DNA of 64,000 nucleotides. Source: an uncultured Bacteroidota bacterium (GTDB lineage Bacteria; Bacteroidota; Bacteroidia; Chitinophagales; Chitinophagaceae). The DNA lies in assembly GCA_903835005.1 (NCBI GenBank), contig CAILLK010000108.1, positions 1 to 64,000 on the forward strand, read 5' to 3'. Both the position numbers and the translations under genes were made by a program. Position 1 is the stretch's first letter. Every line of letters begins with the position of its first letter. The notes beneath the pieces are model-generated. The model was not told the origin of the DNA. It saw only the letters and a list, made by a program, of their open reading frames with translations, and did no database searches. Shown here piece by piece: positions 46,038 through 54,999 of this stretch.

Positions 46038-49000
46038 TTAAGTCTTATCCAAAAAGTACTTTACCTCTTCTTCATTATCATTCAGGTACTTTATCAGGTC
46101 GTCATTTACTTCTATTTTCCGGCCCTGCGATTTCATTTTTACTTCCATACCGTTCCAGTCGGCTATGTGGAGGATCATTTCTGTGTTGCCGGGATGGCCT
46201 TTTACATTGGCATCAATAAAATCTACAAATGCTTTATCAACTTTCAATAAGGGAAGAGATATATGTATCCGTTTTGTAAGCAGCTTTCGCACCTCGTCCA
46301 GCAGCATCATGTTCTGGATGTTCAGCTCCATAGTTCCGGGGCGGAACTTATGCTCATCATAAATGCATTGTATCATCAGTTTCTGGCCATTCACCAGGAA
46401 GTTGCCATACTGCACATAGTTCTTTTCCCAGAGCATTATTTCATAATGCCCCGAATAATCGTTGATGGTAAGCTTGCCAAACTTGGTGCCCTTCTTTGAG
46501 GTCATATGTCCCACATCGGTTACAAACCCGGCTATACGGATGTTCCGGCCTCTGTTGGCTTCCAGCTCGCTTACCGGGGTCATTCCGTAATTGTCCATTT
46601 CAAATTTGAATCCATCCAGCGGGTGAGCGCTGAGGTAAATGCCTACCACTTCCTTCTCCCTGTCCAGCAATTCCGGCAGGCTCCATTTTTCACAATCAGG
46701 GATTACCGGTGGTTTCACTTCCGGCATGGCGGTATCGCCAAACAGGCTGTTGAAAGACATGGATGAACTCGCCTGAAACTGGTTGCCAAAACGCACCAGT
46801 CTTTCCAGTCCGGTTATCGGGTCGGTAGGAGGTGCATAGAAATATTGCGCCCTGTGCATCTGGTCTGTAAAGCAGTCCAGCCCTCCAGCCAGCACCAGGC
46901 TTTCCATCGATTTCTTATTGACAGTGCGCTGATTGACCCGTTTTATAAAATCATAAATAGTCAGGTATGGCCCATTACTTTCCCGCTCGGCTATTATATC
47001 CTCCACGGCTGCCTCACCTACGCCTTTAATTGCGTTAAGCCCGAAACGGATAACATTTTCATGCCCTTTGGCTACCGCAAATCCTTTGAGGCTTTCATTC
47101 ACATCGGGCCCAAGCACCTGCAGGCCCATACGCTGGCACTCCTCCATATAGAACTTTATCTTCTCAATATTGTTCTGGTTGTTGAGCACCGCAGCCATAT
47201 ATTCGGCAGGGTAGTGGGCCTTCAGGTAGGCAGTCTGATAAGCTACCAAGGCATAGCAGGTAGAGTGCGATTTATTGAAGGCATATTGGGCAAAAGCTTC
47301 CCAGTCGGTCCATATCTTTTGCAGCTTATCCTCAGGGTGGCCCTTTGCCTTTGCTCCTTCTATAAACTGCCCTTTCATTTTATCCAGCACCGCTTTCTGC
47401 TTCTTACCCATTGCCTTGCGCAGCACGTCGGCATCGCCCTTGCTGAAGCCCCCTATGCTTTGAGACAGCAGCATCACCTGCTCCTGGTATACCGTGATAC
47501 CATAAGTGTCGCCCAGATATTCTTCCAAAGCAGGCAAATCGTAACTTATAGGTTCCAGCCCGTGTTTTCGCTTGATGTAGTTGGGTATATACTCCATCGG
47601 CCCCGGACGATACAGGGCATTCATCGCAATCAGGTCATCAAACTTATCGGGCTTCAGATTAATGAGGTGCTTCTGCATCCCTGCGCTTTCAAACTGGAAT
47701 GTACCATTGGTATCTCCAGCCTGGTATAACTCATAGGTTTCAGCATCATCAAGCGGAATAGTATCAATATCAATAACTACATTGTAATTCCGTTTTATCA
47801 GTTCCAGCGCATCCTTGATTATGGTAAGGGTTTTCAGCCCCAGGAAGTCCATTTTAATAACGCCTGCATTCTCAATCACATTACCCTCAAACTGCGTTAT
47901 CAGCGAGTCTACATCCTTGGCCATAAATACCGGCAGCAGGTCGGTAAGGTCGCTCGGGGCAATGATGATGCCTGCGGCATGTATACCCGTATTGCGCACG
48001 GAGCCTTCCAGTTTCTCGGCCAGGCGCAGCACGTCGCCATGGGGTGTTTGCTGGTTCACTATCTCCCGCAGCTTGTTCACCCATTCTATTTCCTCGCCGC
48101 TTATACCTTCCTTCTGGTCCAGGCTGCCTTCACCCTTCATATCGGCACGCAGCAGTCGTTTCAGTGATATACCCGGCCGCTCAGGCACCAGCTTGGCAAG
48201 CGCATTGCTTTCACTCAGCGGCAGGTCAAGCGCCCGGGCAACATCTTTTATACTGCTTTTGGCAGCCATAGTGCCATAGGTAACAATCTGCGCCACCTGA
48301 TTTTTACCATACTTCTGCACCACATAATCTATCACCTTCTGGCGGCCCACATCGTCAAAGTCCGTATCAATATCGGGCATGCTCTTTCGGTCAGGGTTCA
48401 GAAACCTTTCGAACAGAAGCTTGTATTTTATCGGGTCGATATTGGTAATGCCTATGCAATAAGCCACGGCCGAACCGGCAGCCGAACCACGACCCGGGCC
48501 AATGAATACCCCCATATTGCGCCCTTCTTTTATGAAGTCGCTTACAATAAGAAAGTAGCCCGCAAAACCCATGGTTTTGATGATGAACAACTCATACTTA
48601 ATCCGTTCCTCAACTTCAGCCGTGATCTCCTTATACCTCTGGTGTGCGCCCACCCAGGTAATGTGTTCCAGAAATGCATTCTGATCATCGTTGAACTCGG
48701 TTGGAACTTTGAAGTGGGGTAGCAATATATCCCGCTCCAGCTTAAGGGGTTTTATTTTTTCAAGTATCTGGTTGGTATTATCAATAGCCTGCGGCAGATC
48801 GCTGAACAGCGACTTCATTTCGTCCGTCTTCTTGAAATAAAACCGGTCGCTGGGAAATGCAAAGCGCCCGCCCTTGGGTTGCACCTCATCATCATCGCCC
48901 AGTTCTTTCCATTTAGGATCAGCTTGCTTTGATCCGGTATTAATGCACAATAAAATATCATGTGCATTCGCATCGCTCTGGTCTACATAGTGGCTGTCGT

Positions 49001-49661
49001 TACTGGCAATAACGGGGACATTATATTTTTGGGCAAACTTTAGCAAAACTTCATTTACCTTATCCTGATCGCCAATAGCATGGCGCTGTAGCTCTATATA
49101 GTAATCATCTCCAAACAGGTCATACCACCATTTAAAAACCCGCTCTCCCTCTTCCTCTCCCTTTCTCAGTATAGTTCTTGGCACCTCGGCAGCAAGGCAG
49201 CAGGTAGTAGCAATAAGCCCCTCATGATATTTTAAAATCAGTTCCTTGTCTATACGGGGATACTTGCTGTACAACCCCTCCATATAGCCCAGAGAGCATA
49301 GCTTCACCAGGTTTTTATATCCAGTCTCATCCTTTGCCAGAAGTAATTGATGGTAACGGATGTCCTTTGCATCTTTCGAGAATTGCCGCTTATGCCTGTC
49401 GTCGACCAGGTAAAACTCACAACCCACAACCGGCTTTACAACCGGCTCCTCAATATCTTTACCAGCCTCAGTTTTGCCCACTACTTTTTTCTTCTTCCAT
49501 GCCTCCGCTACGAAGTCGAAAACCCCAAACATATTGCCATGGTCGGTAATAGCCATAGCAGGCATATTATCGGCGCGGGCCTTTTCAAAAAGCTTGGATA
49601 TATTACTTGCCCCGTCGAGCAGCGAGTATTGGGTATGATTATGTAAATGGGAAAATTGCAT
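46038..49661 (-). CDS. dnaE: DNA polymerase III alpha subunit
   Basis: This is the replicative polymerase. It starts with the PHP domain, MQFSHLHNHTQYSLLDGASN, and carries the catalytic aspartates in SMPDIDTDFDDVGR and the fingers motif FIGPGRGSAAGSAVAYCIGI. A helix-hairpin-helix region (NAIKGVGEAAVEDI) precedes the C-terminal OB fold (IRIAGFVTDVGHMTSKKGTKFG). At about 1207 residues it is full length. I chose the ATG at 49661 because family members start at the PHP strand. Its upstream region contains one copy of a 62-bp direct repeat with a DnaA box. Confidence 0.97.
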   Translation of the reverse strand: MQFSHLHNHTQYSLLDGASNISKLFEKARADNMPAMAITDHGNMFGVFDFVAEAWKKKKVVGKTEAGKDIEEPVVKPVVGCEFYLVDDRHKRQFSKDAKDIRYHQLLLAKDETGYKNLVKLCSLGYMEGLYSKYPRIDKELILKYHEGLIATTCCLAAEVPRTILRKGEEEGERVFKWWYDLFGDDYYIELQRHAIGDQDKVNEVLLKFAQKYNVPVIASNDSHYVDQSDANAHDILLCINTGSKQADPKWKELGDDDEVQPKGGRFAFPSDRFYFKKTDEMKSLFSDLPQAIDNTNQILEKIKPLKLERDILLPHFKVPTEFNDDQNAFLEHITWVGAHQRYKEITAEVEERIKYELFIIKTMGFAGYFLIVSDFIKEGRNMGVFIGPGRGSAAGSAVAYCIGITNIDPIKYKLLFERFLNPDRKSMPDIDTDFDDVGRQKVIDYVVQKYGKNQVAQIVTYGTMAAKSSIKDVARALDLPLSESNALAKLVPERPGISLKRLLRADMKGEGSLDQKEGISGEEIEWVNKLREIVNQQTPHGDVLRLAEKLEGSVRNTGIHAAGIIIAPSDLTDLLPVFMAKDVDSLITQFEGNVIENAGVIKMDFLGLKTLTIIKDALELIKRNYNVVIDIDTIPLDDAETYELYQAGDTNGTFQFESAGMQKHLINLKPDKFDDLIAMNALYRPGPMEYIPNYIKRKHGLEPISYDLPALEEYLGDTYGITVYQEQVMLLSQSIGGFSKGDADVLRKAMGKKQKAVLDKMKGQFIEGAKAKGHPEDKLQKIWTDWEAFAQYAFNKSHSTCYALVAYQTAYLKAHYPAEYMAAVLNNQNNIEKIKFYMEECQRMGLQVLGPDVNESLKGFAVAKGHENVIRFGLNAIKGVGEAAVEDIIAERESNGPYLTIYDFIKRVNQRTVNKKSMESLVLAGGLDCFTDQMHRAQYFYAPPTDPITGLERLVRFGNQFQASSSMSFNSLFGDTAMPEVKPPVIPDCEKWSLPELLDREKEVVGIYLSAHPLDGFKFEMDNYGMTPVSELEANRGRNIRIAGFVTDVGHMTSKKGTKFGKLTINDYSGHYEIMLWEKNYVQYGNFLVNGQKLMIQCIYDEHKFRPGTMELNIQNMMLLDEVRKLLTKRIHISLPLLKVDKAFVDFIDANVKGHPGNTEMILHIADWNGMEVKMKSQGRKIEVNDDLIKYLNDNEEEVKYFLDKT

Positions 49662-49694
49662 AACTTGGTTCTGGCACACTTGCCCGAATCGGGC

Positions 49695-49756
49695 TCTTTC
49701 AGCGTCTCACAAAGTAACGAAAATAAGGGGGATTTTGTGGGTGGAAGTTATCCACA
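49695..49756. repeat. 62-bp direct repeat, left copy, with DnaA box
   Basis: This matches 50602-50663 at 53 of 62 positions, same orientation, no gaps. It includes AAAGTAACGAAAATA and ends with TTATCCACA (49748-49756), the consensus DnaA box. It sits just upstream of dnaE. Confidence 0.85.
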
Positions 49757-49771
49757 TGTAACTCTGAATTG

Positions 49772-50380
49772 TTAACCCATATTAAGGCTTAAAGCTTCTT
49801 CAACCATTACACAATAATCAGTAAATGTTAAATCAGTAATGTCTAATCCTGAATCGGCAACAATTACTGGCATTTTTTGGCGAAATTCTGTATATTCCTT
49901 TACGATTTTCACATGGCCGTCAATGCTTTTTACACCGGAACAAACACGGAGCCAATCCCGAACAATTTTTATAGCGTTCGCAGGATTTCCACCGTGCGCT
50001 TTAGTATCAATGCCATTCAAATCTGAGATATATTGCTGATAGAGGTATTTTTCACGCTCTAAAACCAGAGCTATTTTTCCCTTTTGTTTTTGATTGCCAA
50101 ATTTTTTCGCACCAAAAAAAACCCCAAGTTCAAATGGCATATTAAATCTGGGCAAAGAATTATTATTCGATTCTGTTCTGGATATATCATGAATTCCAAA
50201 CCTGCATTCTTCTATTAATTTTTCAATCTTGGCAAGTCGGTTGATAAGTCCATTATCTTCCTGTAATGCACTCCTAGGTTTGAAGCCACAGCGGTAAACT
50301 ACAAAAACAATTGCATAAAGCATATCCTTAAACTCTTCATCAAACGGGCAGTTGATAAAAACAAAGCTATTATTGGACAT
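49772..50380 (-). CDS. TIR/nucleoside-deoxyribosyltransferase-like protein (conserved hypothetical)
   Basis: The 202-residue protein begins SFVFINCPFDEEFKDMLYAI and contains CRFGIHDISRTESNN and RFNMPFELGVFFGAKKFG. I have met this arrangement in a widespread hypothetical family. The order strand, D in IHDIS, then N-x-PFELG resembles the active-site layout of nucleoside 2-deoxyribosyltransferases and TIR-type NAD-consuming domains (Glu of MPFELG as the candidate nucleophile). An effector role is inferred only. It follows a 45-residue basic protein by 19 bases, and the pair lies between direct repeats. Confidence 0.65.
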   Translation of the reverse strand: MSNNSFVFINCPFDEEFKDMLYAIVFVVYRCGFKPRSALQEDNGLINRLAKIEKLIEECRFGIHDISRTESNNNSLPRFNMPFELGVFFGAKKFGNQKQKGKIALVLEREKYLYQQYISDLNGIDTKAHGGNPANAIKIVRDWLRVCSGVKSIDGHVKIVKEYTEFRQKMPVIVADSGLDITDLTFTDYCVMVEEALSLNMG

Positions 50381-50399
50381 TGATGGTAAATTATCGGGA

Positions 50400-50537
50400 T
50401 CAGGATGCTTTTTTCAATATAGCTTTTTTTCCTGAGCTATCTATACCATATGCTTTCTCAACAGCTTTTCTGATAACAGACCTCGGCACAGTACCCTTTC
50501 CGGCCACTTTTAGCAATTTTGTTTTTGATTTTGTCAT
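50400..50537 (-). CDS. 45-residue basic micro-protein upstream of the TIR-like gene
   Basis: An ATG at 50537 opens MTKSKTKLLKVAGKGTVPRS, then VIRKAVEKAYGIDSSGKKAI and a Lys-rich end. It is strongly basic with a likely helix SVIRKAVEKAY. A perfect -7 box (50545-50552) lies 7 nt before the ATG, and the TIR-like gene follows after 19 bases, so I take it as real. It could be a nucleic-acid-binding regulator or an inhibitor of its neighbour. Confidence 0.65.
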   Translation of the reverse strand: MTKSKTKLLKVAGKGTVPRSVIRKAVEKAYGIDSSGKKAILKKAS

Positions 50538-50544
50538 AGCCTAA

Positions 50545-50552
50545 CAAAGTTA
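50545..50552 (-). promoter_or_regulatory. -7 box for the micro-protein/TIR-like operon
   Basis: Minus-strand TAACTTTG matches TAnnTTTG and ends 7 nt before the ATG at 50537. Confidence 0.55.
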
Positions 50553-50601
50553 GCAAATTTGATTAATGACACAAGTGAAAATAATAAATTTCACTTTTTG
50601 T

Positions 50602-50663
50602 TCTTTCAGTGTCTCATAAAGTAACGAAAATATGGGGAAGAATTAGGGTGGAAGTTATCCACA
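50602..50663. repeat. 62-bp direct repeat, right copy, with DnaA box
   Basis: This is the partner of 49695-49756, 907 bases apart. It ends with TTATCCACA at 50655-50663. Differences cluster in the middle (AAGAATTA against GATTTTGT). Confidence 0.85.
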
Positions 50664-50724
50664 AAATATATGTGTACAGATTAATTATAGCCAGGGTTCC
50701 AAATGTTTGTTTACATTTATACAT

Positions 50725-51285
50725 ATGAAGAATACGGCTTTTATCCACAATGATGGCGTATGTGTTTTTTTTAACAGTAAGATTAATATTGGTAAGACTG
50801 CCAAAGTGCTATACGTATTTTTTAATGTTGTGTTTATTGTTTTTTACATTATGCTGGTTTCATTTACTATACCTGATAAGCCAACAGGTGGGGCTATAAT
50901 ATCCATATTTGTTCTATTGCCTGCAATTTACATTTTCACATTAGGCAAGTCAACTTTATGGAATTTTTTTGGTGAGGAGTATATAGTTATAAATTTGAAA
51001 TCAATAAGTTATAGCAGGAACTATGGTTTTTTCAAAACCGAACTAAAAACTATACCATTTAAAAGATTAAACTGCCAAGTAAACCTAGATAGGACTTATG
51101 AAGAAGAATCAAACGGCACATTAAGTTTTACGGATTATAATCATAATGATGTGCCGATAGTTATCTTCACATCAAGTGTTTTCTTACCAGGTGATATTCT
51201 GGATGAAGTTGTTGATAATTTATCTGTGATTTATTCTATTGAGCATTTAACGAAAACAGGTGAAAACTATATTCACCTGAATTAA
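50725..51285 (+). CDS. Hypothetical membrane protein, PH-domain-like
   Basis: The 186-residue protein from the ATG at 50725 has two membrane helices (VLYVFFNVVFIVFYIMLVSF and IISIFVLLPAIYIFTLG). A strand-rich cytoplasmic part follows, FGEEYIVINLKSISYSRNYG to IPFKRLNCQVNLD, resembling bacterial PH-like domains. AT-rich. A third TTATCCACA (50741-50749) lies within its first codons. No function known to me. Confidence 0.6.
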   Translation: MKNTAFIHNDGVCVFFNSKINIGKTAKVLYVFFNVVFIVFYIMLVSFTIPDKPTGGAIISIFVLLPAIYIFTLGKSTLWNFFGEEYIVINLKSISYSRNYGFFKTELKTIPFKRLNCQVNLDRTYEEESNGTLSFTDYNHNDVPIVIFTSSVFLPGDILDEVVDNLSVIYSIEHLTKTGENYIHLN

Positions 51286-51373
51286 TCTTAATGCTCCCCA
51301 ACCTGAATTTTCACAAATGCAAAAGGCTTAAACTTAACACCCAATCTTGTTCAGTAAAATTGCCATTAACTCC

Positions 51374-52378
51374 CTACTGCACCAAATAATAAATATTAGT
51401 AACCCATTTATTGCTATCCGGCTGATTCGCAGGGCCAGCCATGTATTCTTCAATCACCACGTACTGCTTTAGGCCTTTTTCACTCAGGCGTTTCATAATT
51501 GCATTATGGTAGTTCATTTCATTGGCATAACCGCCTTTCAGCACGGCCATGTATGCTTTTGCCGGACCGGCATGGAGAATTACTGCGCCAGGAGCTGGTT
51601 TGGTAGTATCCGTTACCGGGAAAACGGCTGCCAGGTCTGATGTTTTATTGGTGGTATCCCAGGTATAATAGATGCCTGCAGCAGGGCCAGCTATTCTCGG
51701 CCCAAGTTCTTTGCCCAGGCTGCCATAGCTGTCGGCAAAGAATTTCAGAATATCGGCCATAGCTACGGTTTTTCGGATGCCTTCATAAGTATGTGCCGGA
51801 TAGTCCACTTCCTTCACTTCTATTACAGCTACAGGTGCAGTACGGCTTTCCACATATTTTTTCATAGTTGCTAGTCCGGTTTCAAAATCACCGCCCAGCA
51901 TTTTATCCATATTCAGGAAGGCTTCCATGGCATTGAAGGGAAAGTCCATATGCATACTGAAGCTCCACGTAGCCTTGGTCATACCCAGGCTGTCTTTCGC
52001 GCTCAGCATTCCTTTTGCCTTGCCATCCCTTGGTGCGGTGAAGACCACATCAAAGTTCATGGTGGTGCCTTCTACTCCTGTGTTGGTCATAGAGCCGGCG
52101 CCTGTTTTGTTTTCCTGGCCCTTCCACTGGTAGGCGCTGCCGGTGGTGCCATCGGTGCCACTATAGGTCATTTTCATGCTTGTGTCCATAAGGTACCATG
52201 GGCTCCAGTTGGTCCAGTTCCTGAATTTCACCATCTGCTCAAATACCGCTTCCTTTGGCGCCTTTATCAGCACGCTTCGGGTTACCAGCACATCCTGGGG
52301 TTCGTAAAGTGCAAGGCCAAGCAGGATTACCAATACCAGAACTATAAATATCACCAGGAAGCGCAGAAATTTTTTCAT
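51374..52378 (-). CDS. SRPBCC (polyketide cyclase-like) plus GyrI-like ligand-binding protein
   Basis: An N-terminal membrane helix (FLRFLVIFIVLVLVILLGLALY) anchors two soluble domains. The first (about 30-180), VLVTRSVLIKAPKEAVFEQMVKFRNWTNWSPWYLMD, is an SRPBCC helix-grip domain. The second (about 190-334), VKEVDYPAHTYEGIRKTV to YVVIEEYMAGPANQPD and NIYYLV, is a GyrI-like/AraC effector-binding domain. Both bind small hydrophobic or cationic ligands. This combination is common in Bacteroidota and its ligand is unknown. Confidence 0.85.
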   Translation of the reverse strand: MKKFLRFLVIFIVLVLVILLGLALYEPQDVLVTRSVLIKAPKEAVFEQMVKFRNWTNWSPWYLMDTSMKMTYSGTDGTTGSAYQWKGQENKTGAGSMTNTGVEGTTMNFDVVFTAPRDGKAKGMLSAKDSLGMTKATWSFSMHMDFPFNAMEAFLNMDKMLGGDFETGLATMKKYVESRTAPVAVIEVKEVDYPAHTYEGIRKTVAMADILKFFADSYGSLGKELGPRIAGPAAGIYYTWDTTNKTSDLAAVFPVTDTTKPAPGAVILHAGPAKAYMAVLKGGYANEMNYHNAIMKRLSEKGLKQYVVIEEYMAGPANQPDSNKWVTNIYYLVQ

Positions 52379-52489
52379 GAATTTACTTTTTTGATTTTGA
52401 GCCTAAAGGTAAGTTGATAAGTCGAAAAGTTCCCGTCTCTGCTAAAGCTATAGCGGGCGAGGGATTAGTTGGTATAGTCATAAGTTTTA

Positions 52490-52634
52490 AACATAGCCCA
52501 CGGTTTCAACCATGGAAATAGTAAAACAAATTGGGATTAACGGTTTTAACCGGTTACCATCACAATATTTAAACCGTTAAAGCAGGTTTGACTTTGATCG
52601 CTCAATATCCACAGTTGAAACCGTAGGCTATGTT
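52490..52634. repeat. 145-bp nested palindromic element, copy 1
   Basis: Outer arms AACATAGCCCACGGTTTCAAC (52490-52510) and its inverse at 52614-52634 match at 20 of 21 positions. An inner inverted repeat (TTAACGGTTTTAA against TTTAAACCGTTAA) lies within. A second element with the same plan and size is at 54762-54907. The rest of the 358-nt gap before rlmN holds only a -7 box. Confidence 0.8.
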
Positions 52635-52724
52635 CTTGCCTTGTTTGCCATATCTATTTTAATACATAACTATTATCAGGTCTGAACGGCAATTCATCCG
52701 GGCAGGCATTAAAACTTTTTCAAT

Positions 52725-52732
52725 TACCTTTG
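52725..52732 (+). promoter_or_regulatory. -7 box immediately before rlmN
   Basis: TACCTTTG matches TAnnTTTG and ends 4 nt before the ATG at 52737; likely leaderless. Confidence 0.55.
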
Positions 52733-52736
52733 CATT

Positions 52737-53777
52737 ATGAAAAATCTGCGGGAAGTAACGCTGCCGGACCTTGAAGCGATGATGGCAACAATGGGTGAAC
52801 CTAAATTCAGGGCGACACAGATACATGAATGGGTGTGGCAGAAGTTTGCCGCAGATATTCAGGATATGACCAACCTGAGCAAGGCCCTGCGCAAAAAACT
52901 GGCCACCGAATACTTTATACCCAAGGTAAAAATGCACCACAGCCAGTACAGCAGCGACGGCACCATCAAGAACCGCCTGCAACTGCACGATGGTTTTTAT
53001 GTAGAGAGTGTGCTCATACCTACCGAAAAGCGCCTTACCGCCTGTGTATCATCGCAGGTAGGTTGCTCGCTATCCTGCAAGTTTTGCGCTACCGGCTATA
53101 TGGAGCGCAAGCGCAACCTGGATTTCGACGAAATTGTAGATGAGGTAACCCTGCTCAACGAACTGGCACAGAAGCACTATGGCAAAAACCTGTCCAACAT
53201 CGTATTTATGGGCATGGGCGAGCCGCTGCTCAACTATGGCAATATGATGAAGGCCATCGAAAAGATCACTTCGCCCGACGGACTGGGTATGAGCCCCCGC
53301 CGCATTACTGTATCAACCGCGGGGGTAGCCAAGATGATCAGGAAGATGGCTGATGATAAGGTGAAGTTCAAGCTTGCGCTGTCGCTGCACGCCGCTACCG
53401 ACCTTAAACGCAATGAGATAATGCCCATCAACGAGACCAACAATCTGTATGCCCTTATAGATGCCCTCAACTATTTTTATAAAGAAACGGGCAGTGAGAT
53501 TACGTTTGAATACATACTCTTCAAAGATTTCAACGACAGCCTCAAGGATGCCGATGACCTGGTAAAGCTGTATCGCAAAGTGCCTGCCGACCTCATTAAT
53601 ATTATAGAGTACAACCCCATAGATGCTGCCGATTTTGAGAAGCCGGAAGAAGAAAAGGTGCAGGAGTTTATGGCATACCTCACTGCCAACCGGGTAAATG
53701 TGCGGTTGCGGAGGAGCAGGGGGAAGGATATTGATGCAGCCTGCGGGCAACTAGCGAATGTGGATAAGGGGAACTAA
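52737..53777 (+). CDS. rlmN: 23S rRNA (adenine-2503-C2)-methyltransferase
   Basis: RlmN is a radical SAM enzyme that methylates A2503 of 23S rRNA and A37 of some tRNAs. The radical SAM cluster is CSLSCKFCATGY, near residues 109-117, preceded by CVSSQVG. FMGMGEPLLNY and SLHAATDLKRNEIMP follow. The C-terminal RRSRGKDIDAACGQLA contains the Cys that forms the protein-RNA intermediate, CGQL. Normal length (346 residues). Confidence 0.97.
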   Translation: MKNLREVTLPDLEAMMATMGEPKFRATQIHEWVWQKFAADIQDMTNLSKALRKKLATEYFIPKVKMHHSQYSSDGTIKNRLQLHDGFYVESVLIPTEKRLTACVSSQVGCSLSCKFCATGYMERKRNLDFDEIVDEVTLLNELAQKHYGKNLSNIVFMGMGEPLLNYGNMMKAIEKITSPDGLGMSPRRITVSTAGVAKMIRKMADDKVKFKLALSLHAATDLKRNEIMPINETNNLYALIDALNYFYKETGSEITFEYILFKDFNDSLKDADDLVKLYRKVPADLINIIEYNPIDAADFEKPEEEKVQEFMAYLTANRVNVRLRRSRGKDIDAACGQLANVDKGN

Positions 53778-53868
53778 AATCCTAAAAACATTACAATTAA
53801 TAATAATAATTTACTCCAAACTGTTAATATGTTTTTCTACTTTCTACCCAACAGTAAAAAACTATTCT

Positions 53869-53876
53869 TATTTTTG
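53869..53876 (+). promoter_or_regulatory. -7 box for yebC
   Basis: TATTTTTG matches TAnnTTTG, 33 nt before the ATG at 53910. Confidence 0.5.
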
Positions 53877-53909
53877 CGCCCTCAACTGATACAGGTACTA
53901 TAAAAAATT

Positions 53910-54620
53910 ATGGGTAGGATATTTGAAGTTCGTAAATCAACCATGTTTGCCCGGTATGACCGGATGGCGAAACAATTCAGCCGGGTAGGAAAGGAAATCG
54001 TTATTGCTGTGAAGAAGGGCGGGCAGGACCCGGCTACCAACCCAATGCTGCGCCGGTGTATTCAGAACGGTAAGGCAGTAAATATGCCCAAGGACCGCAT
54101 TGATGCGGCTATCAAAAACGCCCTGGGCAAGGATACCAGCAACTATGACGAGGTGCTGTATGAGGGCTATGCTCCTTATGGTATTGCGCTGCTGGTGGTT
54201 ACGGCTACCGATAATACTACCCGCACGGTGGCTAATGTGCGGTCGCACTTTAATAAGTGTGGTGGTACGCTGGGCAACAGCGGCAGTGTGTCTTTCCTGT
54301 TTAAGCATACAGGGGTTTTTAAACTGAAACCTGAGGGGCTGAATATAGATGAACTGGAACTGGACCTGATAGACTATGGCCTTGATGAGGTCGGTGAGGA
54401 CAGCGAGGGAAATATTATAGTGCGTTGCGAGTTCAATGACTTCGGGAATATGCAGAAGGCGCTGGAGGAAAGGAATATTACGCCGGTTTCATCGGAAATT
54501 GAGTGGATTCCGCTGAATACTATTGAGGTGACTGAGGAGCAGAGCGAGGAAGTCTTTAAGCTGATAGAACGCGTAGAGGCTGATGATGATGTGCAGCATG
54601 TGTTTCATAATATGGCTTAG
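53910..54620 (+). CDS. yebC: YebC/PmpR family protein
   Basis: The 236-residue protein carries the family start GRIFEVRKSTMFARYDRMAKQ and the conserved RRCIQNGKAVNMPKDRIDAAI, YEGYAPYGIALLV and NVRSHFNKCGGTLGNSGSVSFLF. Family members are known either as DNA-binding regulators or, more recently, as factors that relieve ribosome stalling (TACO1/YebC). The N-terminal KHSKWA variant common in Proteobacteria is replaced by GRIFEVRK, as in other Bacteroidota. Confidence 0.93.
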   Translation: MGRIFEVRKSTMFARYDRMAKQFSRVGKEIVIAVKKGGQDPATNPMLRRCIQNGKAVNMPKDRIDAAIKNALGKDTSNYDEVLYEGYAPYGIALLVVTATDNTTRTVANVRSHFNKCGGTLGNSGSVSFLFKHTGVFKLKPEGLNIDELELDLIDYGLDEVGEDSEGNIIVRCEFNDFGNMQKALEERNITPVSSEIEWIPLNTIEVTEEQSEEVFKLIERVEADDDVQHVFHNMA

Positions 54621-54626
54621 GGCAGC

Positions 54627-54653
54627 CTTTAGTCTTTAGTCTAAAGTTTTTTT
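54627..54653 (+). terminator. Probable rho-independent terminator after yebC
   Basis: CTTTAG (54627-54632) pairs with CTAAAG (54641-54646) around 8 nt, followed by TTTTTTT. The stem is short. Confidence 0.45.
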
Positions 54654-54761
54654 GTGGATTAGGATCAGGGGGGTGGAATTTGGAGGCCTTGTTCGATTCA
54701 TAACGGTTTTAGTTATCATGCACATGCTTTGATGAACAAAGACAATATTTTATTCGAAAAA

Positions 54762-54907
54762 AACATAGCCCACAGTTCCAACTGTGGGCAAAATGTAAAT
54801 GGGTATGGTATAACCGTTTCAACGGTTTATAGTTCACTGATAAACGGTTGAAACCGTTGTGTAAATTCTGTATTTTCAATCCCACGGTTGAAACCGTGGT
54901 CTATGTT
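54762..54907. repeat. 146-bp nested palindromic element, copy 2
   Basis: Outer arms AACATAGCCCACAGTTCCAAC (54762-54782) and the near-inverse at 54887-54907 match at 18 of 21 positions. Inner arms are ACCGTTTCAACGGTTTAT against ATAAACGGTTGAAACCGT. A local hairpin CCCACAGTT/AACTGTGGG caps the left arm. The plan and length equal those of the element at 52490-52634. Confidence 0.8.
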
Positions 54908-54974
54908 GGGAAATAAATTTCTTAAGTAAAACTCACTGGTTCGGTGATGTTGAACCATTACTGAGTATTATTAC

Positions 54975-54982
54975 TATTTTTG
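54975..54982 (+). promoter_or_regulatory. -7 box for the S9 peptidase
   Basis: TATTTTTG matches TAnnTTTG, 17 nt before the ATG at 55000. Confidence 0.5.
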
Positions 54983-54999
54983 GCTCTACAATTGTTTTT

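Noticed and set aside
46845-47729. 294-residue plus-strand frame
   Set aside because: Antisense to dnaE, whose motifs continue through this stretch without interruption.
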